Shown here: in pieces, positions 11,344 through 22,001 of the stretch | How the letters are laid out: each line of letters opens with the position of its first letter | Position numbering within the stretch: the first letter of the stretch is position 1 | Assembly: GCA_011947345.1 (NCBI GenBank) | Contig: JAAVTG010000395.1 | Location: forward strand, 62,001 to 126,000 | Direction: 5' to 3' | DNA: 64,000 nucleotides | DNA from: Phytophthora quininea | Lineage: Eukaryota > Oomycota > Peronosporomycetes > Peronosporales > Peronosporaceae | Position numbers and translations under genes: made by a program | The notes under the pieces: generated by a model | Databases searched by the model: none | Seen by the model: only the letters and a program-made list of their open reading frames with translations | What the model was told of the DNA's origin: nothing

Positions 11344-13752
11344 CGCCTCGCAGATGCCACGGGCCTTTAGGTATCCTGTAGTGAAGTAAGAAATGACGCT
11401 CTTGCCGCCGTAGCGGAACCACACTCGTGCGATGTCGTGCATGTCTAGGGTCCTCCTGAACGTAGTCGACTCGCGGGTTTTGATGCGTCAAAGGCTTACA
11501 AGCCTGTAAATCGTTGCAAAATATGCGGCGCGGGCTCTCCTGGGACTCCAACTTCTCTATAGCTTCCGACGATAGCATTCGACACAAGCCACTCCTCCGA
11601 ATAGTTGATAGGTGAGTTTGGTATCTCGTGAGGGTCGACAAGAGTTCGACGCACTGGAATCCGCTCAGAATTCCGGTGACTTCGAGATCTCGCGATTCGT
11701 TGTCGTCGCGCCAGGTGATCCCACTCAGTTCCGTGAGCAACACGTGGATAATCATGATGTAATGATATCAATCGTGATCGTGATAACTTTTTTTTCATCG
11801 AGTTGAACTCTTTGGAGACAACTCTACACTCAAACCATAGCCAACGTCGGATACAAGATTCAACAGAATATGTTCGGTATAAAGTGCAATTTCTTTCTCA
11901 TGCTTCCGTCAACTGGTCCACATGGCCGGTGCTTCATCAGCCAGGACAGGAGCCCCCCAGACTTTCAGTTCCAACAAGAGGTTGTTTTTCCAGCTCAAAT
12001 GAATCAAGAGGTAGGTTTTGGAGGCTATTGCCGTCGTCCTAGCTGCCGTGCTGACAGAAGCAGGTAGATTCTGGCTGTAAAACCAAACTCTCAGCATAAA
12101 ATGAAGTACTAGATATCGTCCTGGTGCAGCTGGCTTTGTTCGTTTGGGCAAATGTTAGCGAGTCAAGAGTTTTGCAGTGCTTTCATTCTTCAATTCGCCC
12201 CCAGTCGTCAACCGTCCCAACAACCCAGCCGTTGTCCACCAAGATACAGTTCATTAAGGCTCTCGTGGTTTCCTAATCCCGTTAGTCTCTTCCATCAGCG
12301 GCATCATCTCGTTGAAGTTGAGCCCCGACAGCCGCTTCATCACACAAGTCGAAGCTGGCTGGAAGGTCTGCCACTCACCATTTCCACAAGGTACACAATG
12401 CATCACGTAGCTGTCTTTCTTCTCGTATCACATAAACAGACTTTGAAACCCGGCAGGAGTAGCTCGGCTTTTAACTAATGCATCGATTATGTCGGTGGCA
12501 TCTTGGATGCGAACACGTTTCCTACTCAGACAAGGGCGAGAGAACCCATCAAAAACAACAAACCGTTTCCTGCTCGTCAATTCCAATGTCAAGTACGTTT
12601 GCAGCCTCCTGAAGTTCGTCGAGCGTCCACAATGACCATATTTCCAGTCACAGTCACACAAGTTTTTCTCTAGGAGCGTCAGGATATGATCTTATAGGCA
12701 GCAAAACACTCTCTCTTGTAGTAATATGCACCACCACGATGGAGTGAGCAAGCTGCCATTTTTCTGACAGCGTTATCTCTAGCGACCGAGAGCATGGAAG
12801 ACCACGAATTCTTTATCATGGGGAAGAAATCTTTTGTAGTGGCCGACATTTTGATAGATGTTCCAGACTTTAGACAATGATGCCGTCTCTTAAAAGGTCA
12901 AATCGCAGCATCCATCACATGATGTCAACTTGGCCAACTGAAATTTGACTTGAAGTACTCCAGGACAGTGCGAAGAAGCCATCCATACCCAGCCGTAAGC
13001 TCTTCGCTGTCAATAGCCATGACACTAGTAGGACACGCTCGGCTTGTTCTCTGCCGCACAAATCTCGGGCAGACAGATCGCGAAGCCGACGATGGTAGCA
13101 TCCACCTTCAGCACTCGTAGCTGACAAGCCACCGGTTCCAGTGGTTCATCAGTTTGTTCCACATGTCCTGAAATGTGGAACCCGTGGCTTTCTCGAACTT
13201 TTGCTCGTTATTCTCTCTCTTTGAAGAAAAGAGAGCAATAGGCCACGAGAGAGTCCAGACTGTGCATACCTCTCGCTCCCGATGAATCGAAGTTGAAGTT
13301 GCATGATATACCTCGCAAAGACGGACGAACTTCAGAAAAAGCGTCACCAACTTCAGAAATCGCAATCAAATCGGATGATGCAAATGGCGATCTCTTTCGC
13401 GTGAGTAAGTCGCTTGAGTGAAGACACGCTTCTTTCATCCAGTCACGAGCGATCCAGTGTCACTCATAGACACTCGCTTAGTTTGTTTCCTGGCTGGACC
13501 ATCTCAAAATCACTGCTAAATGTTCCCACGCAGTTTGTGGACCGACCGACATGCCCATCGATCACGAACGTGCACGAGGGACTTCAACGCCCGTCTCAAG
13601 ACTTCCTCGACATTCGACATGTACAAATCAAGCGATCCAGCCTTTCCCCTTCAGCAGAGCGATTCCGCGCCAAAGCACACCAAGGGATCTCTCTCACTTT
13701 CCATTTATCCGATCGTCGCCGACATCCATTCGAGTCTAAGTCAAGAAACACG
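11344..13752. other. Transposon debris and promoter region of the sugar transporter
   Basis: The minus strand shows scattered coding-like pieces with no continuous frame: about 11344-11760 (continuation of the sequence split by the LINE), 12430-12660, 12690-12840 and 12920-13380. They do not match a family I can name; decayed DNA-transposon sequence is the best guess. The last 300 bases before 13753 are the upstream region of the transporter. An open frame continues upstream from 13753 to 13414 but has no earlier ATG and looks incidental. Confidence 0.4.
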
Positions 13753-15209
13753 ATGGCGGAGAACTACACCGAAACCACGACGCCCAAGGCGCAGACGGCT
13801 TTCAACGAAGCCAACAAGGTTGCCGAACGTTTGATCAAGCCCAAGGCTATCCTGTACACGAGCGCGTTCCTGTCGTGGCTGCAGCCGTTCCAGAGCGGAT
13901 GGTCGACGTCCCAGACGAACCTCTCGCAGTACAGCGACACGGACGAGTGCAATGCTCGTCCCGTGGCTGAAAACACGTGTCTGATGTTCCCAGGCCACAC
14001 CAAACTCGACTGGACGTTCGCCGTGAACGCCTGGATCTTTGACGCTATGATCGACTCGCTGTGCTGCGGCCACTTTAGCGACAAGTTCGGTCGTAAGATA
14101 GCTCTGATGGGCAACTGCGCCTTCATGTTCGTAGGCGGTGTCGTCGAAGCTTCAGTGTCAAACGTCTGGGCGTTCGCCGTGGGGCGTCTCATTGCTGGTG
14201 TGGCGTCAGGTACTGCCACAGGTACCATCGGAGCCTACGTGAACGAACTGTCACCGCCTCACATGCGCAGTACGCTGGGTCTTGGTCTGCAGATCTTCAC
14301 CACAATTGGCATCCTGTTCCCGGCAATCTGCTTCTTCTTCGCCAACACTAGCAGCGGCTGGGGTTATCTAGCTGCGTTCCCGTGCATCTTGGTTATCATC
14401 TACGTTGTGTTGGTGCCGTCAATGTGCATCGAAAGTCCGGCGTAGTTGTTGACAAAGGGACGAACCGAGGAAGCTAAGGAGGTGATCGCTCGACTGTACG
14501 GCGAGGAGCATGTGCAGACCGCCATGTCGTGGTTGGAAGTGAACCGTAAGCCTGAGACGACGGAGGAAGGTCTAGCCGACTCAGCACTTAAGAAGGAGTC
14601 CATGTTTGCTCTCCGATACCGCATGCAGTTGCTGTGTGGCATTCTGTTATCTTGCGCTCAGCAGCTTTCGGGTATTAACGCTGTGTTTTACTACTCCGGC
14701 AGCATTTTCTCGGACGCTGGCATTTCGGACCCACGGGTGGGTACTTTGATCATCGACTTCAGTAATATTTGGCCCGCGTTCTTCATCGGTGTACTGGCCA
14801 ACCGCTTTGGCGCTCGTAACATGATCTTGTGTGGCTTGGCGGGTATGTTCGTCATGGCTGTCTTATGACAGTGGCGTTCCTCGTCAACGTTCCTGCTCTC
14901 GCCATCGTCTTTACGGCGCTGTACGTGATCGCATTTGGTGTTACGCTGGGTCCGCTGGTTTGGGTCATCACCGCCGATATCTTCCCGGACGCCATCCGTG
15001 CTAGCGCGTCGTCGCTCTGCATCGGCATGAACTGGTTGTGCAACCTCATCGTGGGCATGGTTTACTCATACATCTCGGATGCTCTGGACGACTACTCGTA
15101 TCTGCCGTTCGTGGTGCTGCTCGCTATTTTCTTCTTGCTGGGTCTGAAGCTGGTTCCGGACACGACGGGCAAGTCCGCCGAGGAAGTCCTAGCTCGTCGC
15201 GACAAGTGA
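13753..15209 (+). pseudogene. Major facilitator sugar transporter, broken
   Basis: About 485 codons encode a 12-helix sugar porter of the MFS. Visible signatures are the loop-2 motif DKFGRKIA (about 14075), GRLIAGVASG (about 14180), an ESPxxLLTKGR motif (about 14430), the helix-7 motif QQLSGINAVFYYSGSIF (about 14660) and a C-terminal region with a PDTTGKSAEEV tail. Two lesions are present: a TAG at 14443-14445, where the family has Trp in the SPxWLL motif, and a one-base loss at about 14863-14865 that shifts the last 115 codons. The frameshift could be a sequencing artefact; the stop is a substitution and harder to dismiss. The start at 13753 was chosen because it is the first ATG in frame. 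Plasma-membrane hexose uptake is the family role. Confidence 0.85.
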
Positions 15210-16010
15210 ACGGGAGATCGAGGTAGTAACAGGAACAATGGAGGTGTCAATACAACGTATGGTCTTTTGTTCTCCATTGTTCGATGTGCCCCTTTGCCTC
15301 GAGCCTTGTTCGCCATTATCCTCAAAGAAAAAAGAACTATTCCTCCCACAGAGTTACAGCTGACTTGACAAGCACGAGCAAAGCTCGTGCTAAGCTTTCC
15401 CTTTGATTGCACTGCGCTTCGATACCATTAAAGCACGGTAGATTCCAATCCACTTCGTAATTCCCACCGAGAGCGATCAGAGGCGTGAAGGGTAATGCCA
15501 TTAGAACCCACTAAGCTCACAACTTCGTAAAAGCAAAAGTTTCTCCAGCACCAGAAGTCTTGATGGTTATTTGGATCAAAAGTGAGAATCATCTTCTCCA
15601 GGTTGACGATGGTATTCGTCGCCTTGAGGGATTTTTCACAGTGAATGGACTCAAACTGTCCGCGACTTCGACTGCCACTTGTAGAAATCTCTGACGTCTC
15701 TTGTTGCTTTTCCACTCTCCTTGCCAGACCTCAGCATCCAAGCCTTGTAGATCCTATAACAACAGCACACAGCAATTTCCAGCCTCCCAATAAATTCTTG
15801 ACCCTAGCCAAGCTTCCGCGGGGGCAAGTATTACACAACTGCGCAGATGACGCTCCTCTTGCTTCCGGCGCTTGCCATTTTTGCGCAGAATGGACTAATT
15901 TTGGGTGTGTTAATTTAAGTAAAGGACTCAATCACGTAAAAAGGTTTCCATACAAATACCAAGTGTAAGGCCCGCCTTGAAGGTATCATTTTGAAACGCA
16001 TCAAGTCCCG
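15210..16010. other. Intergenic region
   Basis: No supported gene. A minus-strand open frame at 15428-15715 lacks an ATG and known motifs. The final 100 bases form the leader of the chromodomain gene. Confidence 0.4.
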
Positions 16011-17581
16011 ATGGCGACGTTGGACAACACCCACCGCGAGAACGAGTTGTACGCGCTATCTGGCCGTCCTATCTGCCTACCTGCCTCTCCACCAGATAAC
16101 CCTCTTTCTATGTGTGTACCCTCTCTCTCTGCAGCTTCGTGACGTGGCTGAAGCTCATGGAGCGGCTCACGGACGGCGCAGCGCTGACGCATACGCTGCA
16201 GACGCTGCTGGCCCAGCCCATCGACCCCGCCCAGTCGGTGGCGTTAGCCAAACAACAAGCCGACGCTATTAGCAACAACGACAAGCTCGAGAGCGCACTC
16301 GTGGCCCAACTTAACGAGTTCTTTTATCGAGATATTGTGCCTGCCTTAAAGAAGGCCAAACAAGTGGACACTTCTCGTGCTCCGGAGGACGCTCTGGATC
16401 AATATTTACAACATGGAGACAATGCAGAAGAAAATAGCATTTCTGCATTAGTCTCCTCTACAGCGGCAAAGGACAATGGACGGCAAAAGAGGAAAAAGCA
16501 GAACAGTAATGACGTTGCCCATGTGCCACGTGCTGACGATACTGAGGAGGATAGTTATTCCTCGGAGGAGGACATCCCAAGCGACCAATACCACGATCTA
16601 TTGATTCGCAATAGCTTGAGGCTTACGAGTCTTCAAGCTCCAGACTACGCAAAGCCGGAGCCAATGCCTCCGTCCCAACCGCAACAGACGTCGCGGTCGG
16701 CGAGTCCTCGCAGGTCTGGATCCAAAGCCAAGTCTAAAAGGCGACGGATGGTCCCGCCGCCAATTGAGACGAACTTACCTCCATCTGTCTCTGGGTCAGC
16801 TGCGTCAACGCCCATGACGCAGACGCATAGTCCTGATAACGCTACGGGACGTGATCGGATCGACAAGAAACAGGCAGAGTATCTGCTAGCGGACCAAGTG
16901 CTTAGTGCGAGATCGAATGGAACGCTAAGAGAGTACTTGATCAAATGGCGAGGCGTTGAGACGCCGCTGTGGATCGCACGCCGAAAAGCTCCACAGCAGG
17001 CCAAAGTAATGATCGATCTATTCCTACGAGGCCGCGATACAGCGTCGTCGTCGTTGCAGACTGGAGGTAGGAAGAAGAATGCGGTGCGGCATGGCACAAG
17101 CCTGCAGCAGCGAGCGACCAACACGGCCGGGGAATTTTACATGGTCGACCACATCGTCAAGCACCGCACGACTGCTGGTAAGCGACAGTATCTAGTGCGT
17201 TGGGAGAACTACGACGAGAGCGAAGACACGTGGGAAGATGCGGCCAAGCTGCGTGCAGATGTGCCAGAAGTCGTGGACGAGTATGAGGAGAAGATCCAAC
17301 GCGAGCAGGCTCAACGGGAAGCGGTGCAGTATGCCATCTCGCAGTTGAATCCAGACCGGGACTCTTCCCTTAAGCCGGCTGAAAAGAGTGAAGAACCGGA
17401 GGTTGTAGGCACTGGGAAGAGGAAACTCGTGTCGAGTGGCAAGGAAGCTGCTGTGCAACGGTACATTGCCGAAAAAGAAGCAGCTGAAGACTCGAGCGAG
17501 GACGAGCGCCAAATCGACGTGGAGGAACAGGAGCTGGACGAGTTTAGCGACAATGAGTTTTCGGACAAGCTGAACTGGTGA
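16011..17581 (+). CDS. Tandem chromodomain protein
   Basis: Exons 16011-16048 and 16135-17581 join in phase across an 86-nt intron with a pyrimidine-rich 3' end, giving 494 residues. The N-terminal 100 residues are helical. Residues about 110-250 are Ser/Lys-rich with a basic patch (KAKSKRRR) resembling a nuclear localisation signal. A degenerate chromodomain follows at about 270-330 (EYLADQ... LREYLIKWRG). A canonical one lies at about 365-425 (FYMVDHIVKHR... RQYLVRWENYDESEDTWED) and keeps the aromatic residues used to hold methyl-lysine. The C-terminus is acidic. A role in reading histone methylation is inferred from the domain. The frame is intact. A chromodomain retroelement sits 3.3 kb downstream. 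Confidence 0.85.
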
Positions 17582-17918
17582 AGGTTGAAGCGTAAAGTTT
17601 TGAAGTTTTTAGTTAGTGAATTATGGGATTTAGCATTGCGATTTATCTATCCCATACGAACAAGTTCATCTCTTTTGACTATACCCTGTGATGAGTATTA
17701 ATTCATGTGATACAACCGTCGTTGTCGAGGGAGCTCGCGTTGTACTGATGAACGTTTCTTGTGATGGTACAATTTGCTGACACCCCAAGATACAGAACAC
17801 ACCCGTCTGTTTTCTAGCCAAAAGCAGCAATTTCTGGCATTCCCCTTTGGGGACAAACAACAATAACTTTTCGGTCTCAAAATGCTATTCTTGATGACCA
17901 TCCTAACTTTGACACGCC

Positions 17919-18701
17919 ATGGGCAATGCCGCGGCAATCGAGTCGGTCGTGGAGAGTTCTCGTCGGCGACTTCTGCTACAGCAACATAATCGCGGCTCCA
18001 ACGACCTCGTCAGCCAGTCACTGCTAAAAGCTCTAGAACATCGCCATCGAAAGTATCAGCGTCAACAATCTCAAGGGAACCAAAAATGTTGCAGTCATTC
18101 CCGATTCACGAGATCTACGAGGTTTTAAGAGGAGATTTTGAAGTGCAGTGTACAGTGGAAGAGATTCCAAAGTGCTTCGACATCTCGGCTGTCGACTAGT
18201 TGACTCACCTACCGGTACTGATGAAGAATGGTATTTCGTTCAAGACTTGTTGGCGTTTATAGCTCCTCGGCGGGTTCTCCGGTTAGTCAAACGACCGGTT
18301 GAGTGTCCTAATAGTTTGGAGTATTCGCACAATAATGTGACGATTTGGCAGGCAGCGAAGACGGGGACGTGGAGGTCTTACATGCAGTCTGTGACGTGTA
18401 CGGTGACGCCTACCGAGCTTTGGATGCCTTTGATAATTCACCGCTTTACTACGCGAGTTTGTGCGGAAGAGAATTGGTGGCGGACTTTGTTCTTAAAGCA
18501 TATGAAAGAGAACGCCGTACAATTGCTGCAGATGAACTCTTACGATGCGTGACCAATGCGCTGAATCAAAACTTACGAGCATTACTGCAAGGAAAAATGA
18601 CGCTAGAAGAAGTTCTCAAAGCTAAGCAATACGACTTTAAAGACGACGAAGACGAAGACTCTGCAGGCGCGTGGTTTGGCATCCTCGACGATGAATATTA
18701 G
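17919..18701 (+). CDS. ABTB1-type ankyrin protein lacking BTB, with frame breaks
   Basis: Start at 17919 (MGNAAAIESVV) and stop at 18699-18701. Read with three one-base losses, at the A-run near 18085, near 18197 and in the GGGG run at 18363-18366, the frame gives 261 codons. The C-terminal half has the ankyrin signature of the animal ABTB1/BPOZ N-terminus: DNSPLYYASLCGRELVADFV, then a helix pair. ABTB1 proteins carry BTB domains after this; here the protein stops soon after in an acidic tail ending GAWFGILDDEY. The start MGNA resembles an N-myristoylation site, so membrane association is possible. The segmental frames are all well conserved in character, which favours sequence error over decay. 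Confidence 0.65.
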
Positions 18702-18762
18702 AACTTAAATCCAAAGAGTGTATTGACTTGAATTTCTAGGCTTTGTCTACCATTATCGATGT

Positions 18763-19764
18763 CTAGGAGGAAGGGGCAGTAACTGGCCATCCACTGGTGA
18801 AGTCCAACTTGTTCCATCCAAACTGCTTCTGGCCGTCAGCATAGCCGATCGTAGTGTCCACGTAGTGGTAGTACAGGACGGGTCCGTAAGTCGGGTCGTC
18901 ATACACACCTTGTCCTCCAGGACCGTAGACGTTGTCGTGCGATTCGAGTACGATGGTACCTCCTCCTTCAGTGCAAGCCTTACCGTCCGCATCACGGAAG
19001 TTCATCTCACCAGGCTTGGACCGACACACTTTGATCTTGTACTCCTCACCAGCAGCAGGCTTTTTCGTGTCGAATCCGCAGCACACTCCGTGCGAGAAGA
19101 AGAGGTAGTTATAGTCACCGTGACGGAACATGTTAGCACCTTCCTCGGCCTTAATACCGGCCGGTTCGTACGAGAGCTTGCCGTACGTGCCGTTGATCGG
19201 CGACGTTGGAGGGTCGTTCATAACTACCTGGTAAATACCTTCCTCGTAGCTGCCGAACACCATGTAGTTACGGCCGTCCTCGATGAACAAGTCCGGGTCG
19301 ATGGCGTTGTATTCACTCGTGTCGTCACTCTGGATGCCGGTACTTCCCAGGTCCTTCCACGAGTCTACGTCCATCGTCGTTGACGTAGCAACACCAATTG
19401 CAGCCAAATTGTGACCGTCGAAAGCTACGGCACGAACCGCCGAGTAGTAGAGGTAGTAGGTGTCTCCGACTTTGTGGATATCCGGTGCCCAAGCGTCCAT
19501 TTTGCCGTCCCAAAGCTTAACTTTCGTTCCATCAGGTAGTACAGCGCCCTTGTACGTCCATGGTCCCTTGAGATCAGGAGCGGAGTGGATGGCGATGCCA
19601 CCGCCCGTAGAGAACCGGAAGTAAGTGCCGTCGTCGCGACGGATGATGCTTGGGTCATGCGTGTTGACACATGTACCGGAACACGGTCCAGGGTTCTCGT
19701 AAGCGGCGTTGGCTGCACCGATCAGCGAGAGACCAAGAGCTGCAACAGAGAAGAGTTTCACCAT
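18763..19764 (-). CDS. Secreted GH43 arabinan endo-1,5-alpha-L-arabinanase-like enzyme
   Basis: 333 residues from ATG at 19764. Residues 1-20 form a signal peptide ending AANA. The five-blade beta-propeller glycosidase fold is indicated by the three GH43 acidic sites: D37 in HDPSI (general base), D156 in AIDPDLF (pKa modulator) and E208 in the AEEGANMF segment (general acid). FRFSTGGGIAIHSA and APDIHK are also typical of arabinanases in this family. Paired cysteines near the N-terminus (C28, C32) and at CCGF suit an extracellular protein. The enzyme is expected to cut 1,5-linked arabinan side chains of pectin in plant walls, fitting a plant-associated oomycete. The frame is intact. Confidence 0.9.
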   Translation of the reverse strand: MVKLFSVAALGLSLIGAANAAYENPGPCSGTCVNTHDPSIIRRDDGTYFRFSTGGGIAIHSAPDLKGPWTYKGAVLPDGTKVKLWDGKMDAWAPDIHKVGDTYYLYYSAVRAVAFDGHNLAAIGVATSTTMDVDSWKDLGSTGIQSDDTSEYNAIDPDLFIEDGRNYMVFGSYEEGIYQVVMNDPPTSPINGTYGKLSYEPAGIKAEEGANMFRHGDYNYLFFSHGVCCGFDTKKPAAGEEYKIKVCRSKPGEMNFRDADGKACTEGGGTIVLESHDNVYGPGGQGVYDDPTYGPVLYYHYVDTTIGYADGQKQFGWNKLDFTSGWPVTAPSS

Positions 19765-20847
19765 TACTTTTGGAGGAAGTGTGCGCCGCTGGAACAGAAA
19801 GGAAATGAACTGCCAGTTCGACCGCCAAACAGCAAAGGTTTCCTCGGGATGGTGAATCGGATGTGTCAACGGCTGCAGGACCACCGTAAAGGAGCCCAAG
19901 TCTCTCGAATTTAATTCGACATTCGAGACAACTTCGTTGATAGCAGCTGGTCATGGGACGAAGGTTTTCTGTTCGAGTCGGACTCGCCTTCTGTCGACGA
20001 AAGCTTTGGAGGCGAATCGTCTGGTCTGGAAGGTAACTTTAGTTTCTTGTCTTTACCGGTGATGGCGAGACTGCTGTGTAGTTTACCATACTTAAGTGAT
20101 CCGCGAGAACAGCTAGCTAGACAACTTCTTCAGGATCTCATCTCGTTTTAGGCTTAGTCTGAGTGTGGTAATGACCGTAATCGGCACATGACAATTTACT
20201 TAGAATGCGGCACCGTATCGATTTCGTAATGCACTCTGCCGTTTACTGCGGCAGCAGAAGTAGCAAACAGCAGTACCAGTGCTGCGACGATGCCCACGAT
20301 TCTTTTTCATGTCTAGTATCGTTATCGTTGAAATTATTCGATGCGGTCTTAGTCATATCAACACTATTGAAAACAATCGTGACTGCAGTGTCGATAGATT
20401 CTTCTGTCAGCACAGACCACAAGTGCTGTATTCATTATTGGACTGCCGTTCAATCAAAAACAGCCCCTACGGGAAATGATTGAAAACATCTTCAAAAGGG
20501 TATCGAATACAATATCGATCAGGATTATATCACAGCTTCCGCCCGAAGATGCAGAGGGAATTCAAGCAGCTAAAAACTGACGGCCCAATGACTCATTGGC
20601 AGGATATTGCTGTTTGGTCATCTACCGCTTCAGCAAGTAACCGAGACAGTGCCCCTGGAGGCGTTTGAACGGCCTCACATTGAAATCAAAAACTGATGAA
20701 TACACTTACTTCAAATACACAAACTCAAAAGCTCTCACATACAACTTCGATAAAGCCCATCTGTCCGACTATGTATTGTACTTCCGGTAGTGAATTATGA
20801 CTTCGTGGACAGCTGACATCCGATTTCTGTTTTGTTTAGTTTTATCG
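19765..20847. other. Intergenic region with an orphan plus-strand coding fragment
   Basis: At about 19915-20151 the plus strand has an acidic, coding-like open frame ending in SLPVMARLLCSLPYLSD and a short tail. It lacks a start and could be the last exon of a lost gene. I see nothing else clear before the retroelement. Confidence 0.35.
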
Positions 20848-20852
20848 TAAGC
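20848..20852. repeat. Target-site duplication TAAGC, left copy
   Basis: TAAGC directly before the left LTR is repeated directly after the right LTR at 27689-27693. Five bases is the usual duplication for Ty3/Gypsy integrases. Confidence 0.85.
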
Positions 20853-21000
20853 TGTAACGGGGCGGTGCTTGTGGGGAATTTAACTCTGGCTATTCAATCT
20901 GTGTGGCGCCCGACTTCGGGCGCCGTGAGCCAACAAAACTAAGAGCTAATCTAATTGGTCGCCGTGGCGCACGGCGACCGTGTGACGGTACCCCGTCACA
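20853..21000 (-). repeat. 3' LTR (148 bp) with three perfect hairpins
   Basis: Matches 27541-27688 throughout by eye. Three inverted repeats lie in it: 20905-20924 (8-bp stem, 4-nt loop), 20957-20979 (10-bp stem, 3-nt loop) and 20981-21000 (8-bp stem, 4-nt loop). The last forms the LTR terminus itself. Confidence 0.95.
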
Positions 21001-21095
21001 CCACCCCTACGTAAGGTTGAAGCTGCGATGATCCCAAACAGCTTGGTGAGCTCTTCACAATCGAAAGAGCCACCCGCGACAGCAGCAGTACGAAC

Positions 21096-22001
21096 ATGGA
21101 CAGAGACACCGTGGACGCCGAGCTCGTGACGTACGAGGAGGTCCTGGAGCGTTGGGCCTTCACGGACTGCAGTGGCTTCGACAACGCCCTCAGTGACAGC
21201 GAAATGCGTGCGCTGTTTAGCCGCTGGCGCGCCACGCGAAGCAAACCCGACGCTGCGATCGGCAGCGTCACCGCGCAGTCGATGGATCGGTCCTGGACGG
21301 CGTTCGTCAACCGCTGGAACACGGAGGGGCCAGCGGCGTTCCAGCAGAAACTCCTGCAGCGCGAGGAGCAGCACTCGCGCTTCTCCGTGGGGGCCTTGGC
21401 GGTCCAGATTTGCGAGTTGTCATGGGATGCCGACCGCGACTGCTGCTTCGTTCATTATCGCATCGGATGTCCAAGTTGTCGCGGGTACAGCGTACCGCGA
21501 CCAAGTGACGCTGTTTGGGAGCGCATCACAAGCGCCACACCCCTTTCCGAAGCCGAGCGCAAGCTGGTGGGGCTGTTCCAGCGAGCGCTGCACGAGGCTA
21601 GGCGCGGCGAGGAGTCGCGCCCCGTGGAAGGCCTGCCTCGTACGCCTCCACGCAGTCCGGAACGTCCGCTAGCAGCACCTCCCGCGGCTCCCAGCTGTCG
21701 TCCAGCGGTCCAATCCACCGGACCAGATACCGGCGGGAGCTCGGGATATCCCCGTCGCAGCGACGAGCGCTGCGACTACCGGTGGAGTCGTCGTGATCAA
21801 GGATGGCTTCCACAATGTGACGAAAGTTACCATCGCGATCAACAAGCGGAGCCGGGCCGTCGCGAAGAAACCGAGCGCGAGTGGGCGATGGCGCGTCGTC
21901 TGGAGCGCCTGGAGAGTTGCGTGGAGCAGCTGGAGCGGGAGAATCGAGCGTTGCGGCAGATGTTGTGGGTGCCGCGTCACGCGGCACCGGATTATCGCTA
22001 G
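21096..22001 (+). CDS. Antisense ORF inside the Gypsy element, 301 residues
   Basis: ATG at 21096 and stop at 21999-22001, on the strand opposite gag-pol and 96 bp inside the LTR. The first 500 bases do not overlap pol; the last 400 lie across its chromodomain. The N-terminal half (about residues 1-165) has a balanced composition with Trp and Cys residues, including CCFVHYRIGCPSCRGY, a possible metal site. The middle is Pro/Arg-rich and the end is a predicted coiled coil (RRLERLESCVEQLERENRAL). I know no family for it. Antisense additional ORFs are known in some plant LTR elements, so a functional accessory protein is possible; a chance ORF in GC-rich DNA is the alternative. Confidence 0.5.
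   Translation: MDRDTVDAELVTYEEVLERWAFTDCSGFDNALSDSEMRALFSRWRATRSKPDAAIGSVTAQSMDRSWTAFVNRWNTEGPAAFQQKLLQREEQHSRFSVGALAVQICELSWDADRDCCFVHYRIGCPSCRGYSVPRPSDAVWERITSATPLSEAERKLVGLFQRALHEARRGEESRPVEGLPRTPPRSPERPLAAPPAAPSCRPAVQSTGPDTGGSSGYPRRSDERCDYRWSRRDQGWLPQCDESYHRDQQAEPGRREETEREWAMARRLERLESCVEQLERENRALRQMLWVPRHAAPDYR

Noticed and set aside
11909..12151. piggyBac-like transposase on the minus strand
   Set aside because: A phrase starting MPKRTKP looked similar at first, but the catalytic acids and flanking motifs are missing and the frame does not extend.
13414..13752. N-terminal extension of the sugar transporter
   Set aside because: No ATG and no similarity; first ATG at 13753 gives the usual transporter length.
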